Numbered from the stretch's first letter, positions 8,635 through 18,030 are shown. The stretch is 64,000 nt of DNA from Sarcina sp034439435 (GCF_034439435.1 NZ_JAPCKJ010000008.1:18688-82687); one strand, 5' to 3'. Numbers and translations are program-made. Notes: generated by a model from the letters alone, not told the origin.

Positions 8635-9411
8635 TTATATTTCATTAAAATTTTCCTTCCAGAACTTTAATTCTTCTAAATGTTCATCAATTAAAGAATC
8701 TTTTATATACTTAACCTTTTTTCCATCTGTATTTCTATATCTAGTTTCACATACTTTTACTAAAAATACTGTTATTCCTTCATAGCACTTTAGAACATTT
8801 CCTATTCTATAGCTTCTCTTTTCTATGTTAGTATCTCCGTATATAAGCCTACTACTCTGTATCATAGGAATGAAATCTCTAAATCTTTGTTCTATAGCCT
8901 CACCTAAATTAGTAGCAGAACATAATAACTTGTAAATTCCTATTAATTTATTTTTATCATCTTTTGCTTGCTCTAAAATCTTCTTCATTTCATCTCTTGC
9001 GGCTTGTATTTCCATCATTTCTTCATCTAAATTTTTATTTATTTTGTTTATCTTAAAGACCTTAATAAAAGGACTCTTTATATTTTTTATAATAGACTTT
9101 TCATTACAATCTATCATTAAAAGTTCTTTAATAGGTCGTATATCATAATCATTTATTACATATTCACTACTAACTTCTTCTCCTAAAGTAGCTTTTATAG
9201 CTTTTCTTTCTAAAATACTCATATTTTTAGCATATTTAGGTACTAGTGTTTCTAATATATATATTTTTTCTTCGTTTATTTTGTTAACTAAATGCTTTAT
9301 ATCTCTGTTTTCATTTTTTAATTCTTCATAATATTTTTCTTTTTCATTAGAAAATAATTCTTGAAGTTCTAAAGCCCTACTATATGCTTCATCAAAACCT
9401 TTGGTAAACAT
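8635..9411 (-). CDS. Hypothetical protein, 258 residues
   Basis: I do not recognise a family. The ATG at 9411 directly follows GGAGGAGAA. The protein is cytosolic-looking with no signal or membrane helix. Residues 1-70 and about 130-160 are strongly helical and charged. The last 100 residues are more mixed and aromatic (QRFRDFIPMIQSSRLIYGD, YRIGNVLKCYEGITVFLVKV). It stands between galE and the initiator tRNA gene with its own upstream region. No catalytic motif is evident. Confidence 0.7.
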   Translation of the reverse strand: MFTKGFDEAYSRALELQELFSNEKEKYYEELKNENRDIKHLVNKINEEKIYILETLVPKYAKNMSILERKAIKATLGEEVSSEYVINDYDIRPIKELLMIDCNEKSIIKNIKSPFIKVFKINKINKNLDEEMMEIQAARDEMKKILEQAKDDKNKLIGIYKLLCSATNLGEAIEQRFRDFIPMIQSSRLIYGDTNIEKRSYRIGNVLKCYEGITVFLVKVCETRYRNTDGKKVKYIKDSLIDEHLEELKFWKENFNEI

Positions 9412-9524
9412 TTCTCCTCCTGAACTACAAATTAAAACTATATACGTCCCCTATATATTTATTATATATCACAAAAGTAAAAGTTCTAAGCCTTTATACA
9501 ATTTAAAATAAATATTTAAATTAC

Positions 9525-9553
9525 TTGACTTTATTGATATGTTAACGTATAGT
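9525..9553 (+). promoter_or_regulatory. Promoter of the initiator tRNA gene
   Basis: TTGACT at 9525-9530, 17-nt spacer, TATAGT at 9548-9553, 27 nt before the mature tRNA 5' end. Confidence 0.8.
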
Positions 9554-9580
9554 TAAAGAGTAGTAAATACAATTTAATGA

Positions 9581-9656
<76 letters not shown>

Positions 9657-9658
9657 CA

Positions 9659-9689
9659 AAAAAGGTTCTGTAAAACAGAACCTTTTTTT
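9659..9689 (+). terminator. Terminator of the tRNA gene
   Basis: AAAGGTTCTG and CAGAACCTTT form a tight stem followed by a run of T immediately after the CCA end. Confidence 0.9.
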
Positions 9690-9711
9690 ATTTGAATCCA
9701 ATATTTATTTT

Positions 9712-9755
9712 AAAATAAAAATAGCTATATCAAAACAAGTTGTCTTGATATAGCT
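9712..9755 (-). terminator. Terminator of the 175-residue hypothetical gene
   Basis: Read leftward, AGCTATATCAA pairs with TTGATATAGCT and is followed by TTTTTATTTT; it starts about 10 nt after the stop of the gene ending at 9765. Confidence 0.85.
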
Positions 9756-9764
9756 TGTATATTT

Positions 9765-10292
9765 CTATTTTTCTAATCTTTTTTCGTCTCTTCTAATATC
9801 TCTTTTTAGCTCTTTACATTCTTTTTTATATTCTATAGCTTCTTTATTTAATTCTCTAATCCATTTTTGAGCTATTTGTTCTTCATGAGCTTTAAAGTGT
9901 TCGTATTTTTTATATTCTCTTAAAGCGTCTTTAATCTTTTTATCTAATTCTTTAGTGTTTAGTAGTTCTCCACACTGTTCGCTTAATAAATCTTCATAAT
10001 CTCTATAAACTTCGAAAAAGGCTTTCATAGCTTCTCTTTTATCTTTTCTACCTTTTAAATTATTTACTAATTTTTTTAAAATATGCTTATGTTCAGCAAG
10101 TTCTGGATCTTCTCCTTCTTCAGCTAGAACAACTAGATTTTCTAATTTTTTTCTAGTGTACTCTAATGTAGTATCTTCTAAAGCATCTTCTATTCCATAT
10201 TGTCTAAGAAATTTTTTAAATTCTTCCACATCAGCTTCATCATTAAATGGTAGAAGTTCTTCTACTTCAATATCTATTGTTTCTTTATTCAT
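9765..10292 (-). CDS. Hypothetical helical protein, 175 residues
   Basis: ATG after AGGAGG. Very acidic N-terminal 70 residues (EVEELLPFNDEADVEEF) followed by a basic, lysine-rich helical C-terminus (KKECKELKRDIRRDEKRLEK). It is predicted cytosolic and coiled-coil-like. No family recognised and no functional neighbour: it is a single-gene unit with its own terminator, and the 250 bp upstream contain only an inverted repeat. Confidence 0.7.
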   Translation of the reverse strand: MNKETIDIEVEELLPFNDEADVEEFKKFLRQYGIEDALEDTTLEYTRKKLENLVVLAEEGEDPELAEHKHILKKLVNNLKGRKDKREAMKAFFEVYRDYEDLLSEQCGELLNTKELDKKIKDALREYKKYEHFKAHEEQIAQKWIRELNKEAIEYKKECKELKRDIRRDEKRLEK

Positions 10293-10358
10293 TTGTATTA
10301 CCTCCTAAGATAAATACAAATACTATAGTTTCAATGTAGAATTCATCTACACTCAAGC

Positions 10359-10401
10359 CTTAGTATTTATATAATTATTTATTAATTATATTAATACTAA
10401 G
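10359..10401. repeat. Inverted repeat upstream of the 175-residue gene
   Basis: CTTAGTATT and AATACTAAG (9-bp perfect arms) flank an AT-only loop, followed by ATCCTTTCAAAGGAT. It lies about 65 nt upstream of that gene's start on the minus strand, so it could be leader structure or an operator. Confidence 0.4.
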
Positions 10402-10542
10402 CTCTATCCTTTCAAAGGATTCCAATCACTAGTTGCTAATATTTTTACTATAATTATAAAAAAAAATCATTTTTTCTATTTTTTAATAGCTAAGCTTAAA
10501 ATATTTTAATAATAATCAATTTTTTTAAATCATTTTTAAACT

Positions 10543-11730
10543 CTACATATTAACACTTACATTTTTAGATTTAGTGTTAAAGGCTATTTTTAATAAAATA
10601 GGTGTTACTATTGTTGTAACAACAACAACGATTATTATTGGAGCTAAAAATTCTGGTAACATTAACCCCATTGCAATTCCTTTATTAGCTACTATAAGTG
10701 CTACCTCTCCCCTTGATATCATCCCTGTTCCAATCTGAATGGCTTCACTATTACTATAATGACACAACTTAGCTCCTAGACCACATCCTACTATCTTACT
10801 AATTATAGCTATTAAAAGTAATAATATAGCAAATATAAAAATTGGTTTAGTCATAGTTGTCAACTCTACCTTTATTCCTATACTAGCAAAGAATATAGGT
10901 GATAATAACATATATGATAATGTTTCGAATCTGGAGTTTAAATATTTTGTTCTATTAGAATCAGATATTACTAATCCTGCTATAAATGCTCCAGTTATAT
11001 CTGCTACTCCAAAGAACTCCTCCGCCACGAAAGATAATAATAAACAAAATACAAAGGCTATAATTACAAATCTTCTTAAATCCCTTTGATATCTTTCATC
11101 TAATTTTATGAATGCCCAGTGGAATAAGTATCCTGCTAATCCTGCGAAAATAAAGAACATTACTATTTTACCTAAAACTAATACTACATTAACTGATGGA
11201 TCTGCTAAACTTGTTGTTATGGTTAAAGCCACAATACCTAAAATATCATCAATTATAGCAGCTCCTAGTATCGCATTCCCTGCTCTTGTGCTTAATTTTC
11301 CCATCTCTTTTAATGTTTCTACTGTAATACTAACTGAAGTGGCTGTTAATATTATTCCAATAAAGACATTTTGTAGAACAGCATTAGAATCTACTCCCTT
11401 ATTAAATATACTTGCAATAAAAAATCCACCTATAAGTGGGATTATTACTCCAAGTACAGCTATTATAAATGATGCTTTACCTGTTTTCTTCAATTGATTA
11501 ATATCTGTTTCCAATCCTGCAGTAAACATTAAAACTATTACTCCAAGCTCTGCAAGTTGCTGTATAAATTCTGTTTCTGATAAAACATTTAAGACTGCTG
11601 GTCCTAAGATAATCCCTGCAAGCAAAGCCCCAACAACTTGAGGCATTTTAACTCTTTTAGTTATTAGCCCAAAGATCTTAGTACTAATAAGAATAAGTGC
11701 CAAGTCAAATAAAAATTCATAAGATAACAC
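10543..11730 (-). CDS. CPA2-family cation:proton antiporter (NapA/KefB-like)
   Basis: 395 residues, about 12-13 membrane helices and almost no cytoplasmic extension. GTG start at 11730 after GGGAGGGG. Family signatures are PQVVGALLAGIILGP near the N-terminus, the ion-binding Asp-Asp pair in ILGAAIIDDILGIVAL, and ADITGAFIAGLVISDS. Exchanges Na+ or K+ for protons across the cytoplasmic membrane. It lacks the TrkA-N domain of Kef channels. C. perfringens has such antiporters implicated in spore germination (GerO/GerQ type); I cannot tell whether this is one of them. Monocistronic, with a strong inverted repeat 59-94 nt before the start. Confidence 0.88.
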   Translation of the reverse strand: MLSYEFLFDLALILISTKIFGLITKRVKMPQVVGALLAGIILGPAVLNVLSETEFIQQLAELGVIVLMFTAGLETDINQLKKTGKASFIIAVLGVIIPLIGGFFIASIFNKGVDSNAVLQNVFIGIILTATSVSITVETLKEMGKLSTRAGNAILGAAIIDDILGIVALTITTSLADPSVNVVLVLGKIVMFFIFAGLAGYLFHWAFIKLDERYQRDLRRFVIIAFVFCLLLSFVAEEFFGVADITGAFIAGLVISDSNRTKYLNSRFETLSYMLLSPIFFASIGIKVELTTMTKPIFIFAILLLLIAIISKIVGCGLGAKLCHYSNSEAIQIGTGMISRGEVALIVANKGIAMGLMLPEFLAPIIIVVVVTTIVTPILLKIAFNTKSKNVSVNM

Positions 11731-12119
11731 TATAAACCCCTCCCTAATTTAAAAATATGCATTACTACCAATTATAATTTCTATTTCTAATTATTTCAAT
11801 ATATGTCATCATATTGAAATAATTTATTTAAATAACAGTCTATTTATCTATACTATTCACTTATTAACTACTTTAGTTTTTAACTGTAAAATGTGTACAA
11901 CAATATATATTCTTATTAAATTTAATTTAATAGTTTAAAAATTTTTTAATGATTTTCTATTTAAAATAAAATCAAATATTAATTTCTTCTAAAATCTATT
12001 TTTAAAAAAAATAATTAACTTTCTTTTGTGAATGAAAGTTAAAATAGTCCAATTAAGAAGTAAATTTTATGCTAAAATTAAAGTTGCCGCTATATTCTAA
12101 TAAAGGGGGATCCATATTT
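11731..12119. other. Divergent intergenic region between antiporter and response regulator
   Basis: 389 bp, very AT-rich. Two inverted repeats stand out: 11789-11824 on the antiporter side and AACTTTC/GAAAGTT at 12018-12041 on the regulator side. No gene seen. Confidence 0.5.
11789..11824. promoter_or_regulatory. 14-bp perfect inverted repeat, candidate operator or leader hairpin
   Basis: AATTATTTCAATAT, 8-nt loop, ATATTGAAATAATT. There is no T tract typical of a terminator, and it lies 59-94 nt upstream of the antiporter start. Confidence 0.45.
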
Positions 12120-12794
12120 ATGAAAATTTTAGTTGTAGATGATGAAGTGAGCATATTACAACTTATCAAAATGAACTTAGAAATAGAAGGTCACATTCCT
12201 ATAACAGCTGAGAATGCCTTGGATGCATTAGAATTAGTAATAAAAGAAAAGCCAGACATAATAATTCTAGATGCTATGTTACCAGATATAAGTGGCTTTA
12301 ATCTAATACCAAAAATAAAAAATATAGATGATATACCTATAATTATGTTAACAGCTAAAAATGATATAAATGATAAACTTTTAGGTCTTCAATTAGGTGC
12401 TGAAGATTATATAACTAAACCCTTTAATAGTACTGAATTAATGTTAAGAATAAACATAGTTAGCAGACATATTTCAAATTCTTGCGAAAAAAAAGTAAAG
12501 GATTTAATAGTTGGAGAGCTTATTCTATTATTAGATGAAAGAAAGGCTCTTATTAATTCTGAGTACATAAATCTAACCTTTAAAGAATTTGAAGTTTTAA
12601 GATGCCTTTGTCAAAATAAAAATAGAGTTTTTTCAAGAGAAGAACTACTAAATAAAGTTTGGGGATATGATTTTGAAGGAACAACTAGAGCTGTAGACAT
12701 CCTAATTCAAAGACTTAGAAAGAAGTTAGGTCCATGTCAAAACTACATAAAAACCTTATATAAGGCTGGTTATAAGTTAGATGAAGAACAATAA
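12120..12794 (+). CDS. OmpR/PhoB-family response regulator
   Basis: 224 residues from ATG 12120, 9 nt after GGGGGA (an upstream in-frame ATG lacks a site). Receiver domain 1-115 with acidic pocket D7/D8, phospho-acceptor D51 (IIILDAMLPD), T and K (MLTAK, ITKPF). A winged-helix DNA-binding domain follows (about 130-222: LTFKEFEVLRCL, REELLNKVWGYDF, RAVDILIQRLRKKL). The stop overlaps the kinase start by 14 nt. Likely controls the downstream organophosphate transporter gene. Confidence 0.92.
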   Translation: MKILVVDDEVSILQLIKMNLEIEGHIPITAENALDALELVIKEKPDIIILDAMLPDISGFNLIPKIKNIDDIPIIMLTAKNDINDKLLGLQLGAEDYITKPFNSTELMLRINIVSRHISNSCEKKVKDLIVGELILLLDERKALINSEYINLTFKEFEVLRCLCQNKNRVFSREELLNKVWGYDFEGTTRAVDILIQRLRKKLGPCQNYIKTLYKAGYKLDEEQ

Positions 12795-14214
12795 AATGAA
12801 ACTTAAATTAAATTTAAAGCAAAAAATTATTTTAACGAACTTATTGATATTAACGCCTATAATAATTTTTATATTCATAATAACTTATAATGCTTTGAAT
12901 AAAAACTTAATAAATAACTCCATAGAATATCTACTTGATAAAAGTAGGACAACGGAATCTTACATACTTAATTTACTTTCATCAAATGATTCTGAAAATA
13001 AGGAAGATATTATTAGAGATAATGCACCATTTATAGCTTCAACACTTAGTGAAAAATATAATGTGAGAATTCAAATAATAAGTAATTCAGCTCAAATAAT
13101 ATATGATTCATCATCAGATGAGGTATCTTTATTTGGTTCTGATATAAATGAAGCTTTAAAAGGTCAAACAGCCTATATAGTAGAGAAAATAGATAATACT
13201 CCTACTATATTTCTTTCTAGTCCAATATTTTATGAAGGGAAAGAATATGGTGCCATAAGATTGATTTTAATAAACACAGAAGCTTATGAGATATTAAAAA
13301 ATACATTAACAATATTTATTATTAGCGGATTAATTGCAATAGTAATTGCAATATTTTTAATAAACACCTTTGCCAAGGAATTGGTTAGTCCTTTAGTTGT
13401 TTTAAAACAAAAATCTAAAAATATTTCTGAAGGTAACTTTAAAGAAGAGCTCCACATAACAAGTGGTGATGAAGTTGAAGATTTAGCAAATACCTTTAAC
13501 ATAATGAGTGAAAACCTTGATAAATACATAAATGAAATAAAATCTTCTAAACTTCATCAAAAGAAATTTTTTGATAATGTATCTCATGAATTTAAAACAC
13601 CATTAACTGCAATAATTGGATTTTCAGAAATCATTCCAAAATTAAATGATAAAGAAAAAATTATTCAAAGCTCCTCTCTTATAGAAAAAGAAGGTAAAAG
13701 ACTTTTAAACTTAGTTGAGGAAATACTTTTGATTGCTAAAAGTAATAAAGATAATTTTCAGATTGAATATACGTATATAGATGTTAAGTCTCTAATAGAT
13801 GATTGTTTAAAAATCCTAAAAATAAAACTTGATAATTATGATATTAAAGTTGAAAGAAATTATGAATCATTTTTTATATATGGAGACCATGATAAAACGA
13901 AGCAAGTCTTTATAAATATAATAGATAATGCAATAAAATATAGTGGATGTGAAACTCTCAAAATTTTTACTACGAAATCTACTAATAAAATAGATGTCAT
14001 TATAGAAGATGATGGAACAGGTTTCTTAATTAAGGATGAGTACACAAATCCTAAGGGTAATGGACTTGGAATAAAGATTTGTAAAGATATAATGCAAAGC
14101 CAAAATTATGGTTTCAATATAGAAAGTGAATTAGATGTTGGAACTAAAGCTACACTCTCCTTCTTTATTCATAAAAAAAGTGAGAATAAGGAGGTTTCAG
14201 AAAATAATGAGTAA
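12781..14214 (+). CDS. Membrane sensor histidine kinase (PhoR/WalK-like)
   Basis: 477 residues; its ATG overlaps the end of the response regulator gene, so translation is coupled. Membrane helices at about 17-37 and 175-197 flank an extracytoplasmic sensor domain. Then come HAMP (about 198-250), HisKA with phospho-acceptor H269 in FFDNVSHEFKTPLTAI, and the HATPase domain (IIDNAIKYSG, IEDDGTGF, GNGLGIKICKD). Phosphorylates the adjacent regulator. Because two extracytoplasmic proteins are encoded directly downstream, the signal is plausibly passed from a bound ligand through them. Confidence 0.92.
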   Translation: MKNNKMKLKLNLKQKIILTNLLILTPIIIFIFIITYNALNKNLINNSIEYLLDKSRTTESYILNLLSSNDSENKEDIIRDNAPFIASTLSEKYNVRIQIISNSAQIIYDSSSDEVSLFGSDINEALKGQTAYIVEKIDNTPTIFLSSPIFYEGKEYGAIRLILINTEAYEILKNTLTIFIISGLIAIVIAIFLINTFAKELVSPLVVLKQKSKNISEGNFKEELHITSGDEVEDLANTFNIMSENLDKYINEIKSSKLHQKKFFDNVSHEFKTPLTAIIGFSEIIPKLNDKEKIIQSSSLIEKEGKRLLNLVEEILLIAKSNKDNFQIEYTYIDVKSLIDDCLKILKIKLDNYDIKVERNYESFFIYGDHDKTKQVFINIIDNAIKYSGCETLKIFTTKSTNKIDVIIEDDGTGFLIKDEYTNPKGNGLGIKICKDIMQSQNYGFNIESELDVGTKATLSFFIHKKSENKEVSENNE

Positions 14215-14995
14215 GAACTTTAAAAATACTCTTTTCATTTACTTATTTTTTATAATAATAATACTTGCTACATACATTTATTATTCTAATGATATATACG
14301 ATTCTTTAACTGTAGTTAAAAGTTCTAAAGAAAATAAGGTTGATTTAAATATTAAGATACCTGATAAAATAACAATTTCAAACCCATATTTAGGTACTGC
14401 CGTAATTTCAAATAAATCTGAACTTAATGAATTACTACATTATTTCAATAAGATATGCGTAACTAATTCAAATAATGAAAATACGCTTCCTTTAAAAAAT
14501 ACATTATTTATCTCAGGTGAAATTTTTTATTTAAATGGTGATTCAACACCTTTTGAAATATCAAACGCATTAAAATTAAATGGAGAAAGTTTCTCAAACA
14601 ACTCTTATTTAATAAATATGCTAAGAAATGATTTGAAAGATGCATTCTATACAGTTAGCAACTTTGAGTCTATATTATCAAGTCCTGATAACTTAATCAC
14701 CTACAAAGAAGATGGTGTTGTTAAAAATCTTTCAAATGATTCTAAGGAATTTTTGTTAGAAGATTTTAAAACTTTAAGAATTATGAATGATAATAAGGAT
14801 TTCTTAAAAACTGATTTAAGCGAACTTCCAAAGTACCATTTAACTCTATATAGATATGCTAAAGAAGGAGATGTATCTAATAATACTTTTTATATAGATG
14901 TTTATAAAGACTACGTAATTATACAATATCTAGGTGATGAAAATGGTAAAACTATTTATTTAAAGGGGAATTTAAATGAAGAAATTTTTAAATAA
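14207..14995 (+). CDS. Membrane-anchored extracytoplasmic protein of unknown family
   Basis: 262 residues from ATG 14207, with GGAGG upstream; it overlaps the kinase stop by 8 nt. One N-terminal helix (about 7-28) anchors an exported domain of about 230 residues with alternating short strands (KITISNPYLGTAVISN, TLFISGEIFYLNGD, YHLTLYRYAKEG). There is no lipobox and no family I can name. Placed between a sensor kinase and a binding-protein-like gene and overlapping the latter by 20 nt, it is probably an accessory part of the sensing complex. Confidence 0.75.
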   Translation: MSKNFKNTLFIYLFFIIIILATYIYYSNDIYDSLTVVKSSKENKVDLNIKIPDKITISNPYLGTAVISNKSELNELLHYFNKICVTNSNNENTLPLKNTLFISGEIFYLNGDSTPFEISNALKLNGESFSNNSYLINMLRNDLKDAFYTVSNFESILSSPDNLITYKEDGVVKNLSNDSKEFLLEDFKTLRIMNDNKDFLKTDLSELPKYHLTLYRYAKEGDVSNNTFYIDVYKDYVIIQYLGDENGKTIYLKGNLNEEIFK

Positions 14996-15995
14996 AAAAA
15001 TTACCTTACTATTCATAATTATTATTATTATTTTACTAGCACATTTACATATTTTAAAAAAGGAAAAAGCCCTAAGCACTTCAAATATGAACCACATAGT
15101 TGTTTATGGTTCTTTAAGAGAAGAGGAAGGAAAATACCTTCTTGAGAAATTTAAAAGTGAGTATGATTGTACTTATGAATATATAAAGCTTCCAACAGAA
15201 GAAGCAGTACAAAGAATATTAGATACAAAGGATAATCCTCAAGGAGATATTTTTATAGGTGGAAGCTGTGATGCTTATGAAATTCTTAAGAAAAATAATG
15301 CCTTAGGAGATTATAACTCACCATCAGCTAATAATATTCCTACGAAATATAAAGATTTAAATGGATATTGGACTGGCTTTCAAATAACTCCTCTTGCAAT
15401 AGGTATAAATGAATCACTATGGAAAAAAACTTTTGGAGATTCTGTTCCTTATCCTAATAAAATTGAGGACTTACTGAATCCAGAATTTAAAAATAAAATA
15501 ATACTTCCTAACCCTCAAACTTCTGGTACCGGATACACCTTAATGGCATCACTTTATCAAGAACTGGGGAAAGAGAAATTTGAAGATTTCATAAAAAAAC
15601 TTAATAATAATGTTGCCTCTTCAACTATAAGTGGATTTAATTCAATTCAAAGAGTTGCCTCTGGAGAGTACTTATTAACTGTTAATTTTCTAAGCGATCA
15701 ACTTATAGCGGATAAATCTTCAGATAATATTATTAGCATAGTTCCAGAAAATGCGGGATGGAATGTGGATTCTATAGCCTTAATAAAGAATTCTAAACAT
15801 AAAAAAATAGCAAAAAAATTTATAGATTTTGTATTATCAAATGAAACCTCAAAAAATCTTTCTAAATTTTCTAAGGCTATTTCAACTAAAAACTTTGACA
15901 CAAATCAATTTAAAATATATGATAAATATAACTTCTACCTAGCGGCTGAAGATAGAAATGAAATTATGAAAATACTTTATACCAATAAAAATTAA
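14976..15995 (+). CDS. Membrane-anchored solute-binding protein (family 1, iron/organophosphate-sensor type)
   Basis: 339 residues. An N-terminal helix (about 8-26) is followed by a charged linker and has no lipobox Cys, so the protein is anchored rather than released. The mature part is a periplasmic-binding fold of the Fbp/PgtC/HptA kind (HIVVYGSLREEEGKYLLEKF, GDIFIGGSCDAYEIL, NPQTSGTGYTLMASLYQE, GWNVDSIALIKNSKHKK). No ABC permease or ATPase is nearby. In Salmonella Pgt and staphylococcal Hpt systems an orphan protein of this type senses phosphoglycerate or hexose phosphate for a two-component system that controls a transporter. Here the kinase is upstream and the transporter downstream, which fits that role. 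Confidence 0.82.
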   Translation: MKKFLNKKITLLFIIIIIILLAHLHILKKEKALSTSNMNHIVVYGSLREEEGKYLLEKFKSEYDCTYEYIKLPTEEAVQRILDTKDNPQGDIFIGGSCDAYEILKKNNALGDYNSPSANNIPTKYKDLNGYWTGFQITPLAIGINESLWKKTFGDSVPYPNKIEDLLNPEFKNKIILPNPQTSGTGYTLMASLYQELGKEKFEDFIKKLNNNVASSTISGFNSIQRVASGEYLLTVNFLSDQLIADKSSDNIISIVPENAGWNVDSIALIKNSKHKKIAKKFIDFVLSNETSKNLSKFSKAISTKNFDTNQFKIYDKYNFYLAAEDRNEIMKILYTNKN

Positions 15996-15997
15996 TT

Positions 15998-16045
15998 AAA
16001 ATCTCTTAAATGTTACATTTGTGAAACATTTAAGAGATTTTCTTG
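15998..16045 (+). terminator. Terminator between the sensor genes and the transporter
   Basis: AAATCTCTTAAATGTT and AACATTTAAGAGATTT form a 16-bp stem followed by TCTTG and TTT. It separates the four sensing genes from the transporter gene, which should then have its own promoter, as expected if that promoter is the regulated target. Confidence 0.75.
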
Positions 16046-16120
16046 TTTAATTCTTATCTTATTATTAATAAGTAAACTGTTTCTTGAAAACATTAACACA
16101 AATAGTAGGAGGATTATAGA

Positions 16121-17458
16121 ATGTTTGGATTTTTTAGCCCAGCTCCAGCAATACCTAGACTTCCAAAAGATAAAATACCATCAGCATACAAAGCTTATCG
16201 TATTCGTATGTTTCTTATGATATTTATTGGATATACAGGTTACTACTTAGTTAGAAAAAACTTTGCTGTAGCATCACCATATTTAATTAATAACTATGGA
16301 TTTTCAAAAACACAAATAGGACTTATAAGTATGGGACTTGCTGTATCTTATGGTTTAAGCAAGTTCGTTTTAGGTAATTTATCAGACAAATCAAATGTCA
16401 AAAAATTTATATGTTTCGGACTTATTGCATCATCTGTAATGAGTGTTTTAATGGGATTCGCTCGTACAGTTCCAATATTCTTAATACTTATGATACTTAA
16501 CGGATTATTCCAAGGTATGGGAGCTCCACCATGTTCAATAGTATTAGGTAAATGGTTCTCTCAAAAAGAAAGAGGACTTAAAATGGGAATATGGAATACT
16601 TCCCATAATATAGGTGGGGGCTTAATAGCACCTATTGCAACTTTATGTTTATTAGTATTTGGACAAAATCATTTCCAATCAATATTTTTTGTTCCAGCAA
16701 TAATATGTACAGTAATAGCTTTATTCTGTTACGTAATTGGAGCTGATACTCCAGCATCTGTTGGTTTACCTCCAATTGATGAATATAGAAATGATTATTC
16801 AGAAGTTAAAGACGATGTTAACCCAACAAATTTATCTTCAAAAGAAATAATGGTTAAATATGTTCTTAAAAATAAATATGTTTGGTACTTAGCAATGGCT
16901 AATATCTTTGTTTATTTAATAAGACAAGGTGTTGTCAACTGGATTCCTATATACTTACAAGAATCAAAAGGATTCTCAGCAGCTAATGCTAACTGGGCAA
17001 TGTTCTTATTTGAATATGCTGCAATACCAGCATCAATATTACTTGGATGGCTTTCAGACGTTATTTTTAAAGGAAGACGTGCTCCACTTAGTATTCTATG
17101 TATGATAGGTGTTATATTTGCTACAGTAGCTTATTGGCAAACAAGTAGTACTTTAGTAACAATGATTGCTGTTGCATTCATAGGTTGCTTCATATATGGA
17201 CCTCAATTATTAATAGGAATGAACTTAATCGATGTTGTACCTAACTTCGCTGTTGGATCTGCTACTGGTTTCTCAGGGCTTTGCGGATACCTTCTTGGTG
17301 AGTTCATGGCTGACTTCGTTTTAGGTATGATAGCTGATAACTTTGGATGGAACGGTGCATTCATATTTATCATAATAGGTGCATTCATAGCATTAATTCT
17401 TTTATCTTTAACTTTAAAAATAAAAACAAATGTAAAAGAAGAAAAAAAAGTAGCTTAA
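16121..17458 (+). CDS. Organophosphate:phosphate antiporter (PgtP/GlpT/UhpT family, MFS)
   Basis: 445 residues, 12 membrane helices, ATG 6 nt after AGGAGGAT. Family signatures: GYTGYYLVRKNFAVASPYL in helix 1 including the phosphate-binding Arg, LFQGMGAPPCSIVLGKWF, the helix 4-5 motif KERGLKMGIWNTSHNIGGG, and the C-terminal half VPNFAVGSATGFSGLCGYLL. Exchanges an organic phosphate ester for inorganic phosphate. The C-terminal half looked closer to PgtP (phosphoglycerate) than to UhpT when compared from memory, but substrate cannot be fixed. Follows the two-component and binding-protein genes on the same strand, after a terminator. Confidence 0.92.
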   Translation: MFGFFSPAPAIPRLPKDKIPSAYKAYRIRMFLMIFIGYTGYYLVRKNFAVASPYLINNYGFSKTQIGLISMGLAVSYGLSKFVLGNLSDKSNVKKFICFGLIASSVMSVLMGFARTVPIFLILMILNGLFQGMGAPPCSIVLGKWFSQKERGLKMGIWNTSHNIGGGLIAPIATLCLLVFGQNHFQSIFFVPAIICTVIALFCYVIGADTPASVGLPPIDEYRNDYSEVKDDVNPTNLSSKEIMVKYVLKNKYVWYLAMANIFVYLIRQGVVNWIPIYLQESKGFSAANANWAMFLFEYAAIPASILLGWLSDVIFKGRRAPLSILCMIGVIFATVAYWQTSSTLVTMIAVAFIGCFIYGPQLLIGMNLIDVVPNFAVGSATGFSGLCGYLLGEFMADFVLGMIADNFGWNGAFIFIIIGAFIALILLSLTLKIKTNVKEEKKVA

Positions 17459-17502
17459 TAATTAATTAGATATAAATAAATATATACATATATAAATCAA
17501 AT

Positions 17503-17542
17503 AAAGGAAACTAGAAGGCTCCCCCCTTCCAGTTTCCTTTTT
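17503..17542 (+). terminator. Terminator of the organophosphate antiporter gene
   Basis: AAAGGAAACT-GAAGG pairs with CCTTC-AGTTTCCTTT, followed by T residues, 45 nt past the stop. Confidence 0.85.
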
Positions 17543-17550
17543 AAGTGAAT

Positions 17551-17964
17551 CTATACTCTTAATTCTTTAAAATTAGCTTTTATACCATTTCCCCATCCCT
17601 CAGCAGTTTCAATATTAGACAGTGGATAGTATTTGCCTTTAACTAATATATAAATATTATTATCTACAGAATTTTTATCTTTGAAAAATTTAACGCCTTT
17701 TGGTATTCCATTTGAACTATTATTGGCAATAGGTTCAAATAATTTAGGTATCTTTTTCTTAACAACACCAACAAACTCCAAATTATTTATTTTTTCTTCA
17801 TTATCCTCTGGTGAGTCAAGATTTAAAACATATAAAGTATCATTATATTTTAAATAAGTCCATCCATAGGATTTATTATATTTAGAATATTTGATTCCAA
17901 CTAACCCAATAACTAAAACTAAAACTAAAATTAAAATAAACGAAGCAATAATTTTTTTAAGCAC
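17551..17964 (-). CDS. Small membrane-anchored or exported hypothetical protein
   Basis: About 137 residues. The likely start is GTG 17964, 7 nt after GGGGG; the ATG two codons upstream nearly abuts that site. One strong N-terminal helix (about 5-25, very rich in I, L and V) and then an exported domain of about 110 residues with YGWTYLKYNDTLYVLNLDSP and a basic middle. No lipobox and no recognised family. Convergent with the transporter gene and followed by the shared hairpin region. Confidence 0.65.
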   Translation of the reverse strand: MLKKIIASFILILVLVLVIGLVGIKYSKYNKSYGWTYLKYNDTLYVLNLDSPEDNEEKINNLEFVGVVKKKIPKLFEPIANNSSNGIPKGVKFFKDKNSVDNNIYILVKGKYYPLSNIETAEGWGNGIKANFKELRV

Positions 17965-18030
17965 AACCATTCCCCCTTATTTATAACTCATTTTAAATTC
18001 AAAAAATTCAAATTAGTTATAATGTAATCT

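Noticed and set aside
12781..14045. Short antisense frames within the sensor kinase
   Set aside because: No ribosome binding sites, low-complexity products, fully inside a clear gene.
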